From Sorangium aterium (GTDB taxonomy: Bacteria; Myxococcota_A; Polyangia; Polyangiales; Polyangiaceae), in assembly GCF_028368935.1 (NCBI RefSeq), contig NZ_JAQNDK010000001.1, positions 2,356,001 through 2,420,000 of the forward strand: a stretch of DNA of 64,000 bases. Reading direction: 5' to 3'. Shown piece after piece: positions 56,495-64,000 of this stretch. The translations under genes and the position numbers were made by a program. The notes beneath the pieces are model-generated. The model saw only the letters and a list, made by a program, of their open reading frames with translations, did not search any database and had not been told where the DNA came from. The stretch's first letter is position 1. Every line of letters starts with the position of its first letter.

Positions 56495-56597
56495 AGCGGG
56501 ACGCTGGAGTCGAACCACGAGAACTGTCCCTCCGCGGCCCGGGAAATCCGAGGCAAAGGGTGAAGGACAGGTGCCATCCACCATGGCGGCGTCCCGC
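56495..56597 (-). tRNA. Interrupted tRNA-Val(CAC)-like RNA, 103 nt
   Basis: Acceptor GCGGGAC/GTCCCGC, short D arm (GCC/GGC stem). The anticodon stem TGTCC/GGACA opens with TTCAC, i.e. T33 and anticodon CAC, but about 30 extra nt follow before the 3' strand. The T arm has only about 3 bp (TGG/CCA) around TTCGACT. The structure is tRNA-like, but aminoacylation is doubtful. Confidence 0.55.
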
Positions 56598-56603
56598 AAA
56601 AAG

Positions 56604-56657
56604 AGGGTGCTTGTGAGCGCCCTCGTCGGACGGACGGGCCGGCGGAGCCCGTCCGTC
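56604..56657 (-). terminator. Terminator of the Ro60 gene
   Basis: Two hairpins follow the stop on the minus strand: a perfect 11-bp stem GACGGACGGGC/GCCCGTCCGTC (56629-56657), then GAGGGCGC...GCACCCTC (56603-56624) followed by TTTTT (56598-56602). Confidence 0.7.
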
Positions 56658-56667
56658 ACGCTGCCTG

Positions 56668-58347
56668 TCACGAGACACCCCGGGTGAAATCCGCCATCAC
56701 CTGGGGGGCCGCCCCGTCGAACCCCACGACATCGAGCATGCCGGGGTCCGTCGGATCGGCGATGGAGAAGCCGGTCGACGTCATTCCGACGACGATCAGC
56801 CGGGCCGGTCGGCCCATTGCCTGCCGGTATTCCCTGAGCGCCTGGAACGGGTGAACGCCGCCCGCCCAGGTCTCGTTGTCCGTGTAGATGACGAACGAGT
56901 CGACCTCTACCCGGTTCCGCTTCGCCCAGACCATCGGCAACGCGCAGTCGGTGCCGCCGAAGGGCAGGCCATTCACCGCGCGCAGCACGTCGTCAAGGCG
57001 CTGCTCCGGCGATATCGACAGCGGCATGAGGCCGGAGACGCCCCCGCCCCACTTGCCGCCGTACCCGCCCGACGCCGCCGAGAAGCCGAGCACGCCGTAC
57101 TCACGCTCGATCCTCGCCGTCGCCATGGCCATGGCCGCGCTCGCCACACGCGGCGTCAAGCCAGGGACGCCGGCGATGGAGCCGCTGGTCATGGATCCGG
57201 AGATGTCGAGCGCCAGGAGGAGCTTCTTCCCCGTCGGCTCGACCGCCCGGAACGCAAGGTAAAACGCCTCGTTCAGCGCGTCGACGACCTCGCGGACCGG
57301 GGTCCATGAGAGCGCGTTGGCGCGCCGGCGAGCGCGCTCACCGTGGCCCTGCTCATAGACCTTGAGGGCCGAGAGCACGGCGATGGGGTGGACCCGGGCC
57401 GCGCGCAGCCGCCCGGCGTCGGTGAGCTGTTGCGCCACCCTGCGGGACGCGTCGCTCATCGGCGAGAGCAGGCCTATCGCGGTCATCTTCCCCAGGTTCC
57501 GGAGCAGCGCTGTCTGAGGCATGTGTTCGAGCAGCGCCTCCCAGACCGCGGGGTCGTTCTTCCACTCGGTCAGGAGCATCTCGTGCGTGAAGCGATGCTG
57601 CCTGATCAGCGCGGTGATCTGCTTGCGGTTCGTCGCCGCGCGGAGCGATTCGAACGCGCGCACCGCGTCCGGCAGATCGGTCATGGGCAGCGCCTTGCCG
57701 CGCGCCGACTCCTTGCCGAGCGCCTCGATGCCGCCGACGATCCAGCGGTAAAGGGCGTCGTGCTGCGGGGTCGGCGCCACCGGGTGCGCCAGCCGCAGGA
57801 GATCGCGGTGGCTGAAGCCGTCGCGCTGCTGGTACTTCATCGCCTGGTACGCGAGCCTGTCGACGGGCTTGCCATTGTACCAGGCGGCGACGGCGGACCG
57901 GAGCCCGCGCCCCCACTTGCGGAACCCCTGCACATCGCGGGCGAAGTGGAAGAGATCCGTCCCCGTGCGGCACACCTCGGACAAGGCCGCGAGGGCGGCC
58001 TGCCGGGTCTCGAGCTCCGCATCGGCGGCGGCGATCGCGAGCGCGAAGATCGCGGGCGCGTTCTTCGGCGCTCGCCCCGAGCCGCTGATGTCGACGATGC
58101 GCTGCACGGCGCGGGGACCGTCCGCGGCGAGGCACGCCTCGACGGCGCGGGCGTTCTCCACCGTGAGCTTCCGCTCGGTCGCGTAGTAGGTCCCCCCCTC
58201 GGCGCCGAGGATCAGCCAGCGGTCGAGCCTCGCCCACTCGTCGAGGGCGAAGGCAAAGCCGCCGGCGCTGTTCTTCACCTGATCGGCGCGGGCCTTCTGC
58301 CGCTGCGGGGTGACCAGCGCGGCGAAGTGCTTCAGATAATCGGCCAT
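56668..58347 (-). CDS. Ro60-like TROVE-domain RNA-binding protein
   Basis: About 559 residues, start at 58347 behind GGAGGTGGTGTG (an adjacent GTG is possible). MADYLKHFAALVTPQRQKAR and QVKNSAGGFAFALDEWARL are typical of the N-terminus of bacterial Rsr/Ro proteins. The HEAT-like ring spans to about 350, including YQQRDGFSHRDLLRLAHP. The vWA domain has a complete MIDAS: LALDISGSM (near 382), GGTDCALPM and YTDNETW. Ro60 binds misfolded small RNAs and Y RNAs and guides exonucleases. It sits inside a tRNA array on the same strand, four tRNA genes upstream and twelve downstream. Confidence 0.95.
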   Translation of the reverse strand: MADYLKHFAALVTPQRQKARADQVKNSAGGFAFALDEWARLDRWLILGAEGGTYYATERKLTVENARAVEACLAADGPRAVQRIVDISGSGRAPKNAPAIFALAIAAADAELETRQAALAALSEVCRTGTDLFHFARDVQGFRKWGRGLRSAVAAWYNGKPVDRLAYQAMKYQQRDGFSHRDLLRLAHPVAPTPQHDALYRWIVGGIEALGKESARGKALPMTDLPDAVRAFESLRAATNRKQITALIRQHRFTHEMLLTEWKNDPAVWEALLEHMPQTALLRNLGKMTAIGLLSPMSDASRRVAQQLTDAGRLRAARVHPIAVLSALKVYEQGHGERARRRANALSWTPVREVVDALNEAFYLAFRAVEPTGKKLLLALDISGSMTSGSIAGVPGLTPRVASAAMAMATARIEREYGVLGFSAASGGYGGKWGGGVSGLMPLSISPEQRLDDVLRAVNGLPFGGTDCALPMVWAKRNRVEVDSFVIYTDNETWAGGVHPFQALREYRQAMGRPARLIVVGMTSTGFSIADPTDPGMLDVVGFDGAAPQVMADFTRGVS

Positions 58348-58401
58348 CACACCACCTCCGGCCCGGGCCTCCGGGCAAAAGAGGACGGATAAAAGAGCAC
58401 G

Positions 58402-58430
58402 CTCGGGTTGATCTCCCAAAGATAACCGAG
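58402..58430 (-). promoter_or_regulatory. Inverted repeat upstream of the Ro60 gene
   Basis: CTCGGTTATC ... GATCAACCCGAG can form an imperfect hairpin between tRNA-His and the Ro60 start. It may be an operator or an RNA processing hairpin. Confidence 0.35.
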
Positions 58431-58449
58431 CACGTTCGACCCGTCCTGG

Positions 58450-58522
58450 GTGGGCGTACGGGGATCGAACCCGCCTCCGCAGGGTCACAACCTGCCCTCT
58501 TCACCAGAAGAGAAACACCCAC
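58450..58522 (-). tRNA. tRNA-His(GTG)
   Basis: 73 nt including encoded G-1 opposite C73, the HisRS identity pair. Acceptor TGGGTGT/ACGCCCA, anticodon stem GCAGG/CCTGC, loop TTGTGAC. CCA follows in the DNA, the only gene of the array with encoded CCA. Confidence 0.9.
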
Positions 58523-58533
58523 GCAAATCATCG

Positions 58534-58606
58534 TCGGGATGGCCGGAATCGAACCGGCGGATCTCCTCACCCCAGATGAGGCGCCTTTCCACTAGGCTAC
58601 ATCCCG
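58534..58606 (-). tRNA. tRNA-Pro(TGG), C33 variant
   Basis: 73 nt. Acceptor CGGGATG/CATCCCG with A73, anticodon stem CCTCA/TGAGG, loop TCTGGGG. Again C at position 33. Third Pro tRNA of the array. Confidence 0.85.
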
Positions 58607-58705
58607 CAGCGCCTGCTCGAACGAGGCGCCGACGCGCCCCCGGCCGGCGGCGAGCCGGCGCCTCGCGTGAGCGAAACGGGCCTGCCTCCCGCGATGGGGG
58701 CGCGG

Positions 58706-58777
58706 CTCCGGCGGGAGGAATCGAACCTCCAACCACCCGCTTAACAGGCGGGCGCTCTACCATTGAGCTACACCGGA
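58706..58777 (-). tRNA. tRNA-Asn(GTT)
   Basis: 72 nt. Acceptor TCCGGTG/CGCCGGA with G73, anticodon stem CCCGC/GCGGG, loop CTGTTAA. Confidence 0.9.
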
Positions 58778-58779
58778 AC

Positions 58780-58862
58780 ATGGAGGCGCAGCGCGCCTCC
58801 ATCTACATCATCCTGGATTGTCACAGATCAGGTGTCCCCCACCGCCGGCGCGGCTGCGCCGG
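58780..58862. other. Two hairpins between tRNA-Lys and tRNA-Asn
   Basis: ATGGAGGCGC/GCGCCTCCAT (58780-58802, 3-nt loop) and GCCGGCGC/GCGCCGGC (58843-58862) are perfect stems in the spacer. They may guide processing. Confidence 0.5.
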
Positions 58863-58872
58863 CGAGGACAGG

Positions 58873-58946
58873 TGGACCCGAGAGGAATCGAACCTCCAAC
58901 CGTCCGCTTAAGAGGCGGCTGCTCTATCCAGCTGAGCTACGGGTCC
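58873..58946 (-). tRNA. tRNA-Lys(CTT)
   Basis: 74 nt. Acceptor GGACCCG/CGGGTCC with A73, loop CTCTTAA. First gene of the array in the direction of transcription. Confidence 0.9.
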
Positions 58947-59197
58947 GCGCGGAGGGCACACCTCCGCATGGCCTGCTGTGTCAGCAAGCCAATACACGTC
59001 GACCATTCCGCGAACGCATTACCCGGCGCCGTGAACGCGCGCCGCGGCGCTCATTCGCGAATCGAATGCTCCCAACGCACTCTCTGCCGCGCCTCCTTTC
59101 TCCGGGCGCAACTCCCCCACCACGGCACGCGACGACGTCGCGCGCTGCGCGCAAGACAACGCATCTCCTCGACTCGCCAGCAGCCGGCGATCCACAG

Positions 59198-59300
59198 CAG
59201 GCCGACAGCCCACAGCAGATCTCCAACCCACCGGCAGGCCGACAGCCCACGGCAAATCTCCAGCCCACAAGCGGGCCGATAGCCGCAACGAGCCGACAGC
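59198..59300. repeat. 37-bp imperfect tandem repeat
   Basis: Units start near 59198, 59235 and 59272, each with CAGGCCGACAGCCCAC or a variant. Confidence 0.7.
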
Positions 59301-59320
59301 CTACAAGCCCCCAGAACGCC

Positions 59321-59352
59321 GAAGGCCGCCTGGGTTTCCCGAGGCGGCCTTC
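59321..59352. terminator. Hairpin between the small ORF and the tRNA array
   Basis: GAAGGCCGCCT/AGGCGGCCTTC is an 11-bp perfect stem with a 10-nt loop, without a T-run. It lies just downstream of the 59388-59570 frame on the minus strand. Confidence 0.5.
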
Positions 59353-59387
59353 GCGAACGTCGTCGATCGACGCGTGCTTAGCTGCCT

Positions 59388-59570
59388 CTAGGCGCTATTC
59401 TCCGGGTTACCGAGCTTCCGCGACGGACGGAGGCTGCAAGGGTAACCTGGATTATGCGCCAAATGTTCATCGCCACCGCCCAGCAGGCGATCCCATGCCA
59501 TGGCCGCATCGGGCGTTCCCGATTTGGACAGGATGGTGACGAGCTGCAGGTTGTCGTGGCGGCTAAACAT
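59388..59570 (-). CDS. Possible small protein, 60 aa
   Basis: The ATG at 59570 has GAGGA nearby. The frame encodes MFSRHDNLQLVTILSKSGTP then DAAMAWDRLLGGGDEHLAHN. Its less GC-rich codons differ from nearby artefact frames. No family recognised. Confidence 0.35.
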   Translation of the reverse strand: MFSRHDNLQLVTILSKSGTPDAAMAWDRLLGGGDEHLAHNPGYPCSLRPSRKLGNPENSA

Positions 59571-59883
59571 GGCGAATCCTCGTGTTCGGATTAAGTACTC
59601 CCCTTGGACGGGCTGCGCAACAGAAAAGTTCCTCGAGTCGATTCTTTTTTTTCGTCGCCTTCAACGCCTTCAATACTGGCGCTCCCTCGGCGATCGCCGG
59701 TCCGAGCGCGTCGGTGCAGTCGGTGCAATGGGTGCAATCGAAGTGCCACGCCATTGTCTATTTCCAGGCGCCCGCCCTGGACCTGGGTATGCCGAGGGCG
59801 TCACGCACGTCCCACGACGGCGCTCAGGCCCCCTGAGCCGGGAGCGCCAGCAACAGGCGACCGCGCGCAGCGCACCTCGTGGC
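59571..59883. other. Intergenic, no gene recognised
   Basis: 313 bp with a T-rich stretch (59643-59654) and a GTCGGTGCA-type triplication (59711-59740). One overlapping minus-strand frame has no ribosome site. Confidence 0.35.
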
Positions 59884-61131
59884 CTATTTCGTGCTGGCGT
59901 TGGTGTTGGCGCCGAGCCGAACTCGCTCGTCGCAGCCGCCGCCAGAGACGACCAGCTCACCGCCCTGCACCTTCACGTCGGCCTCGCTCCCAGCCGGCCA
60001 GCGCAGCGCCACGATCGCCCGGCCGGTGCGCGCGTCATAGAACGTCCGCTCGCGGTAGCTCGCGCCGTCCCGACAGCGCATCTCGCCATCGACCTCTCCG
60101 TCGTAGACCGCGCCCGCGCCGTGAAAGGTGCTCTCGACCACGAGCAGCCCCCCCTCGACCGAGCCGCTCACGCTGCGGATCCCATGGCAGTGCGCGGGCC
60201 AGCCCCCCGAATGACCGCCGTTCACGACCAGGAACCCGTTCGGCTTGCGGGGAAAGACCACATGGTTGCTGTGGTGCACGTACATCATGTAGTCGCGAGG
60301 GAAGACCCACGGCGGATCGCCGGCGCACGGGCTGTCCGCCCACCTCGAGTCGGGCCTGCACAGGCGCTCTCGCGCCGCGGCCTCGCTCGTCGCCTCGCCG
60401 GGCGCCTCCTCGGCGGTGCCGATCCGCGCGAGGAGATCGGTCCACGCCTTCACGGGCTCGGCGCCCTCGAGGTCGGCCTTGCGGACCTCCACGGTGCACG
60501 TCGATCTGCCGGCGAGCTTGCCGCGCGTCGCCGCCGAGGGCTTGAGCAGGTGCGCGTTGGCATAAGCGACCCGGGCCGCCTCGGCGTCGCCCGCCCTGTC
60601 GCGCAGGAGCCCGAGGTTGAACCAGATCTGGGAGCGCAGCTCGGGATCGCCCGCCCCCGCGAGCGCCGCGTCGAAATCGTCATCCGCCGCGTCGCTGTCG
60701 CCCGCGGTCAGGTGCGCGAAGCCTCGCTCCGCAAGCGCCCGCGCGTCGCTCGGGTCCGCGGCGATCGCCTCGGAGAACGCCTGGATGGCCGCCTTGAAGT
60801 CCTGCTTCTTGGTCGCGAGCCGGCCTCTCGCCAGCGCGGCCTTGTACGTGGCGAGGGCCTGCTTCTCCTTGTCGGTGAGCGGGCGCGCGCTCGGCGTGGG
60901 CGGGGCCGGTGACGCGGGCAACGCCGACGGCGCCGGCGGCGCAGCGCTGCTCGTCGAAGCGACGGCGGCAGGTGAGCTCGCCGCGACGGGCGGCGCGCTC
61001 TCGGCGGTCGGCCGCGGCGGCTGGTCACGGCAGCCCGCGGCCACGCACGCCGCGATGAAGCCGAGCGCAAGACGCCCCTCGACGTCGCGCGCGCGGCGAC
61101 GGCCGGTGATTTCCGTGGTCATGGTGCGCAT
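59884..61131 (-). CDS. TPR-containing lipoprotein
   Basis: 415 residues (a second ATG at 61122). Lipobox CVAAGCRD, Pro/Ala/Ser-rich linker to about 85, then TPR repeats (YKAALARGRLATKKQDFKAA, ALAERGFAHLTAGDSDAADD, QIWFNLGLLRDRAGDAEAA). The C-terminal domain has WVFPRDYMMYVHHSNHVVFP, GHSGGWPAHCHGI and CDERVRLG, with several cysteines. Function unknown. Confidence 0.78.
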   Translation of the reverse strand: MRTMTTEITGRRRARDVEGRLALGFIAACVAAGCRDQPPRPTAESAPPVAASSPAAVASTSSAAPPAPSALPASPAPPTPSARPLTDKEKQALATYKAALARGRLATKKQDFKAAIQAFSEAIAADPSDARALAERGFAHLTAGDSDAADDDFDAALAGAGDPELRSQIWFNLGLLRDRAGDAEAARVAYANAHLLKPSAATRGKLAGRSTCTVEVRKADLEGAEPVKAWTDLLARIGTAEEAPGEATSEAAARERLCRPDSRWADSPCAGDPPWVFPRDYMMYVHHSNHVVFPRKPNGFLVVNGGHSGGWPAHCHGIRSVSGSVEGGLLVVESTFHGAGAVYDGEVDGEMRCRDGASYRERTFYDARTGRAIVALRWPAGSEADVKVQGGELVVSGGGCDERVRLGANTNASTK

Positions 61132-61214
61132 CCTCGCCCGTCCGGGTCGACACTGTCACCGCAGATCGATGCCGGCAGGCCGCGCTGCTCGCAGCGCCAG
61201 AGCGCGACGGCGCG

Positions 61215-62282
61215 CTACAGGGCCCCGACGCGCTCCGCGGCCGCCTCGGCGGAGCGCACGGCGGCGTCGATCCCGGAGCCGTGGAACGCCGAACCGGCGA
61301 GGAGCACGCCGCTGCCGGCGAGCGCCTGCTCGACCTCCCGGACCCGCGCCGCGTGAGCGGGGGTGGAGACCGGGAGCGCGCTCGACCAGCGCGAGACCCA
61401 CGCGCGCTCGGAGGGCCCGTGCACGCGCAGCACGCGGGCGAGCGAGGCCTCGGCGCGCGCGGTCCAGGCGTCGTCGCCCATCTGCTCGAGGTCCGACGGA
61501 TCGGGGCGGAAGAAGAGGCGAAGCGTGACGTGGCCAGCGGGGGCGCGCTCGGCGAACTTCGAGGTCGTGAACGTGCACGCGCGGAAGCCGTGCGCCTGGT
61601 GCCCCGCGGCGACGACGAAGCCGGTGCCGTCGAGCGGGTGATCGATCGCGGCGCGCGGGTACGCCAGCGATACGGTCACGCTGGAGAGCGTCTCTGCGTC
61701 GCGGAGCGCCCGCCCCGCCTCGCCGAGCAGCGCGGCCGCGCCGGCGGCGTGGGTGGCGAGGACGACCGCGTCGGCGTCGATCTCGGCCCCTCCGGCGAGC
61801 GCGACGCGGAAGCCGCCGGCCACCGGCGCGAGCGAGGCGACCGCCGCGGAGGTGCGCACGTCGACGCGCCCGGCGATCGCGAGCGCGAGCGTCTCGGTCA
61901 CCTGCGCCATCCCGAGGCGGAAGGTCCGGATCCCCTTGCCGAGCTCGTCGCGCGGCACCTGGAAGCCGAGGAACTCCGCCGCCTCGCCCGGCGCGAGCTC
62001 CCGCAGCGCGACGCCGTCGAAGCCAAACGACCTGTGCGTCTCCTGGCCGACGAGATCGCCGGCGATGCCGAGCGCGCTCGCCAGCCGAGGGACGGCCTCG
62101 CTCCGCGCGATGAACCCCTCGGCGCCGAGCTCGATGACGAAGCCAGAGGCCCGCTCCGTCCAGAGCTGCCCGCCGATCCGCGGAGCCGCCTCGACGAGCG
62201 TCACCTGGTCGCCCGCCATAGCTCGCCGGAACGCAACGATGCACCCGGCCAGACCGCCTCCAATGACGGCAATGCGTCGCAT
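61215..62282 (-). CDS. hemG: Protoporphyrinogen oxidase
   Basis: 355 residues. The start at 62282 gives MRRIAVIGGGLAGCIVAFRR, the FAD-binding GxGxxG fold; a longer frame to 62516 adds unrelated residues. VTLVEAAPRIGGQLWTERAS, DADAVVLATHAAGAAALL and GVLLAGSAFHGSGIDAAVRS match the FAD-dependent HemY/PPOX family. It oxidises protoporphyrinogen IX to protoporphyrin IX. The protein is shorter than usual (about 450), so a related amine oxidase is possible. Symbols hemG and hemY are both used for this type. Confidence 0.8.
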   Translation of the reverse strand: MRRIAVIGGGLAGCIVAFRRAMAGDQVTLVEAAPRIGGQLWTERASGFVIELGAEGFIARSEAVPRLASALGIAGDLVGQETHRSFGFDGVALRELAPGEAAEFLGFQVPRDELGKGIRTFRLGMAQVTETLALAIAGRVDVRTSAAVASLAPVAGGFRVALAGGAEIDADAVVLATHAAGAAALLGEAGRALRDAETLSSVTVSLAYPRAAIDHPLDGTGFVVAAGHQAHGFRACTFTTSKFAERAPAGHVTLRLFFRPDPSDLEQMGDDAWTARAEASLARVLRVHGPSERAWVSRWSSALPVSTPAHAARVREVEQALAGSGVLLAGSAFHGSGIDAAVRSAEAAAERVGAL

Positions 62283-62311
62283 CGCGCCTCTATACCACGA
62301 GGCGATAGCAA

Positions 62312-62421
62312 TGTGAGAAACACTGCATCCGGCGAGCAGGATCCGCCCGGGCTCGCCCGCCGGCGATAACACTGTCAGAAACACTCCATTCACCGAGCGG
62401 GAACCACCCGAGTTCGCCCGC
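62312..62421. repeat. 49-bp imperfect direct repeat in a divergent promoter region
   Basis: TGTGAGAAACACTGCATCC... (62312-62360) and TGTCAGAAACACTCCATTC... (62373-62421) are repeated with a 61-bp period, both ending TTCGCCCGC or CTCGCCCGC. They lie between hemG and the malic enzyme gene and could be regulator sites. Confidence 0.6.
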
Positions 62422-62484
62422 TTGCGCGCTCGAGCGCTCAAGGAAGGCTCGCCGGCGCGCGCCCATCGGTCTAGGATGCCTCCC

Positions 62485-64000
62485 ATGGTGAGGATCTCAA
62501 AGTATTTCGACGTCAAGAAAGACGCCTATGGCCGCGAGTACATGGAGGTATACTTCGATGGAATCGCCCTCCTCAGGCTCGTCATGACCAACAAGGGGAC
62601 GGCCTTCACGCCGGAAGAGCGCGTGAACCTCGGGCTCGACGGGCTGCTCCCGCCGCAGGTCAACACCATGGATCAGCAGCTCGCCCGCGTCTATGGCGGG
62701 TTTCGCCGCGAGCCGACGCCGATCGCCAAGTATCAGTATCTGCGGGCGCTCCAGGAGCGCAACGAGATCCTCTACTATGCGCTGCTCAATCGCCACCTCG
62801 GCGAGATGCTGCCCATCGTCTACACGCCGACCGTGGGCGAGGCCGTGCAGCAGTTCAACTTCCTCTATCAGAGCGCGCGCGGCGTCTCGTTCTCTCCCGC
62901 GAACATCGAGCGCGCCCAGCGCGTGCTCGCGAGCTTCCCGTGGGAGGACGTGCGCATGATCGTGGCGACCGACTCCTCCGCGATCCTCGGCATCGGCGAC
63001 CAGGGTTATGGCGGGCTCGCCATCCCGATCGGCAAGCTCGCGCTCTACACCGCGGGCGGCGGCGTGAGCCCGTTCCACACGATGCCCGTGGTCCTCGACG
63101 TGGGGACCGACCGGGCCGATCTCATCGAGGACCCGTTCTACCTCGGTGTCCGCCAGCGGCGCCTGCGCGGCGACGCGTACTTCGACTTCTTCGACAGGTT
63201 CGTCGACGCCGTGAAGAGCAGCTGCCCCCGCGCCGTCATCCAGTGGGAGGACCTCTCCAAGGAGGCCGCCTTCTCCGTGCTGGATCGGTACCGGAAGGTG
63301 ATCCCCTCCTTCAACGACGATATCCAGGGGACAGGGGCGGTCACGCTCGCGGGCGTGGTCGCCGCGTGCAGGCTTCGCGGCGAGCGGCTCAGGGATCAAT
63401 CGGTGGTGATCCACGGCGCGGGCGCTGGCGGCGTCGGCGTCGCCTGGGCCATCTGTCAGGGGATGCTCCGCGAGGGGCTCACCGAGGACGAGGCGCTCGC
63501 CCGCATCTTCGTCCTCGACTCCAAGGGCCTCCTCGCGAAGGACCGCCCGATGGAGGAGTACAAGCGCAAGTTCGCGCAGGATCCGGGGAAGATCGCAGCG
63601 TGGAAGAAGGCCGGGGCCGTGCCGACGCTGCTCGAGACCCTCGAGAACACGCGCGCGACCGTGCTCCTCGGGCTGTCCGGGCAGCCGCGCTCATTCAGCG
63701 AGCCGGTGATCAAGGCGATGGCCGCCAACACCCCGCGGCCGGTCATCTTCGCCCTCTCCAACCCGACGAGCGCCTGCGAGGCGCTCCCCGAGGAGCTCCT
63801 CGCCCTGACCGAGGGCCGCGCGCTCGTCGCGACCGGCAGCCCTTTCCCGCCCGTGGAGCTCGACGGAAAGACCATCCCCATCGGCCAGGGCAACAACGCC
63901 TTCATCTTCCCGGGGCTCGGGTTCGGATCCATCCTGTCCGACGCGCGCGAGATCACGGACGGCATGGTGCTCGCGGCGGCCTACGCGCTCGTCGACTACA
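62485..64000 (+). CDS. NAD-dependent malic enzyme (C-terminus beyond window)
   Basis: 505 residues visible. [88 protein letters not shown] and [17 protein letters not shown] give the malate-binding and Rossmann parts of the large (SfcA/MaeA-type) malic enzymes. It converts malate to pyruvate and CO2 with NAD(P)H production. The ATG at 62485 has AGGA eight bases upstream; an in-frame ATG at 62476 adds three residues. Confidence 0.93.
   Translation, partial: MVRISKYFDVKKDAYGREYMEVYFDGIALLRLVMTNKGTAFTPEERVNLGLDGLLPPQVNTMDQQLARVYGGFRREPTPIAKYQYLRALQERNEILYYALLNRHLGEMLPIVYTPTVGEAVQQFNFLYQSARGVSFSPANIERAQRVLASFPWEDVRMIVATDSSAILGIGDQGYGGLAIPIGKLALYTAGGGVSPFHTMPVVLDVGTDRADLIEDPFYLGVRQRRLRGDAYFDFFDRFVDAVKSSCPRAVIQWEDLSKEAAFSVLDRYRKVIPSFNDDIQGTGAVTLAGVVAACRLRGERLRDQSVVIHGAGAGGVGVAWAICQGMLREGLTEDEALARIFVLDSKGLLAKDRPMEEYKRKFAQDPGKIAAWKKAGAVPTLLETLENTRATVLLGLSGQPRSFSEPVIKAMAANTPRPVIFALSNPTSACEALPEELLALTEGRALVATGSPFPPVELDGKTIPIGQGNNAFIFPGLGFGSILSDAREITDGMVLAAAYALVDY

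Larger units (their letters stand above)
58947..59387. other. Region upstream of the tRNA array
   Basis: 441 bp that should hold the array promoter. It contains a 37-bp tandem repeat and a hairpin described separately. No gene recognised. Confidence 0.4.

Overview
This is high-GC (about 70%) DNA with GTG starts, antisense open frames over most genes, several Hanks-type Ser/Thr kinases, many Gly/Ser-rich lipoproteins and a GH11 xylanase. These traits fit a large-genome myxobacterium of the Sorangium/Polyangiales type. The assignment rests on gene content and style, not on a marker gene.

Layout. 1-4,040: two minus-strand groups. The first is a possible Sdp-like cassette: a His-rich secreted peptide, an SdpA-like partner, an HTTM membrane protein and a heme-oxygenase-fold protein cut by the window edge. 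The second is two overlapping membrane-protein genes. 4,143-6,013: a dicluster ferredoxin divergent from a sigma-54 activator. 6,848-11,046: three secreted lipoproteins, the first a CBM2-GH11 xylanase. 11,328-14,607: small protein, phospholipase D and lysA. 14,617-25,981 (minus): flavin monooxygenase, beta-propeller/cytochrome c fusion, a receiver-GAF-STAS protein, a Cache hybrid histidine kinase and an ABC exporter pair. 26,311-30,924: kinase, PEGA/TPR protein and MopE-like lipoprotein. 31,133-32,925: two minus-strand genes. 33,650-38,723: complete urtABCDE urea ABC transporter. 38,744-39,061: palindromic repeat element with 71-bp repeats.

39,181-47,312 holds three related formylglycine-generating-enzyme-fold (C-type-lectin-like) lipoprotein genes. 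The middle one is broken. Its core is replaced by a frameshifted avd gene, the accessory factor of diversity-generating retroelements (DGRs), followed by a template/variable-repeat-like sequence. No reverse transcriptase is visible, so this looks like a decayed or split DGR. A second kinase plus PEGA/TPR pair lies inside the block. 47,322-54,920: truncated cyclodeaminase, two lipoproteins, a hibernation factor-cold shock fusion, a kinase with an unusual activation-segment insert, and an HNH endonuclease.

54,981-58,946 is the most striking region: 16 tRNA or tRNA-like genes, all on the minus strand, surround a Ro60/TROVE gene. Two of the tRNAs are interrupted near the anticodon, two have C at position 33, one Leu-type tRNA lacks the long variable arm, and the spacers carry hairpins and strong terminators. 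The arrangement recalls phage tRNA arrays that carry a Ro homologue, and the interrupted RNAs are candidate Ro60 ligands. 59,884-64,000: TPR lipoprotein, protoporphyrinogen oxidase and a malic enzyme that runs off the right edge.
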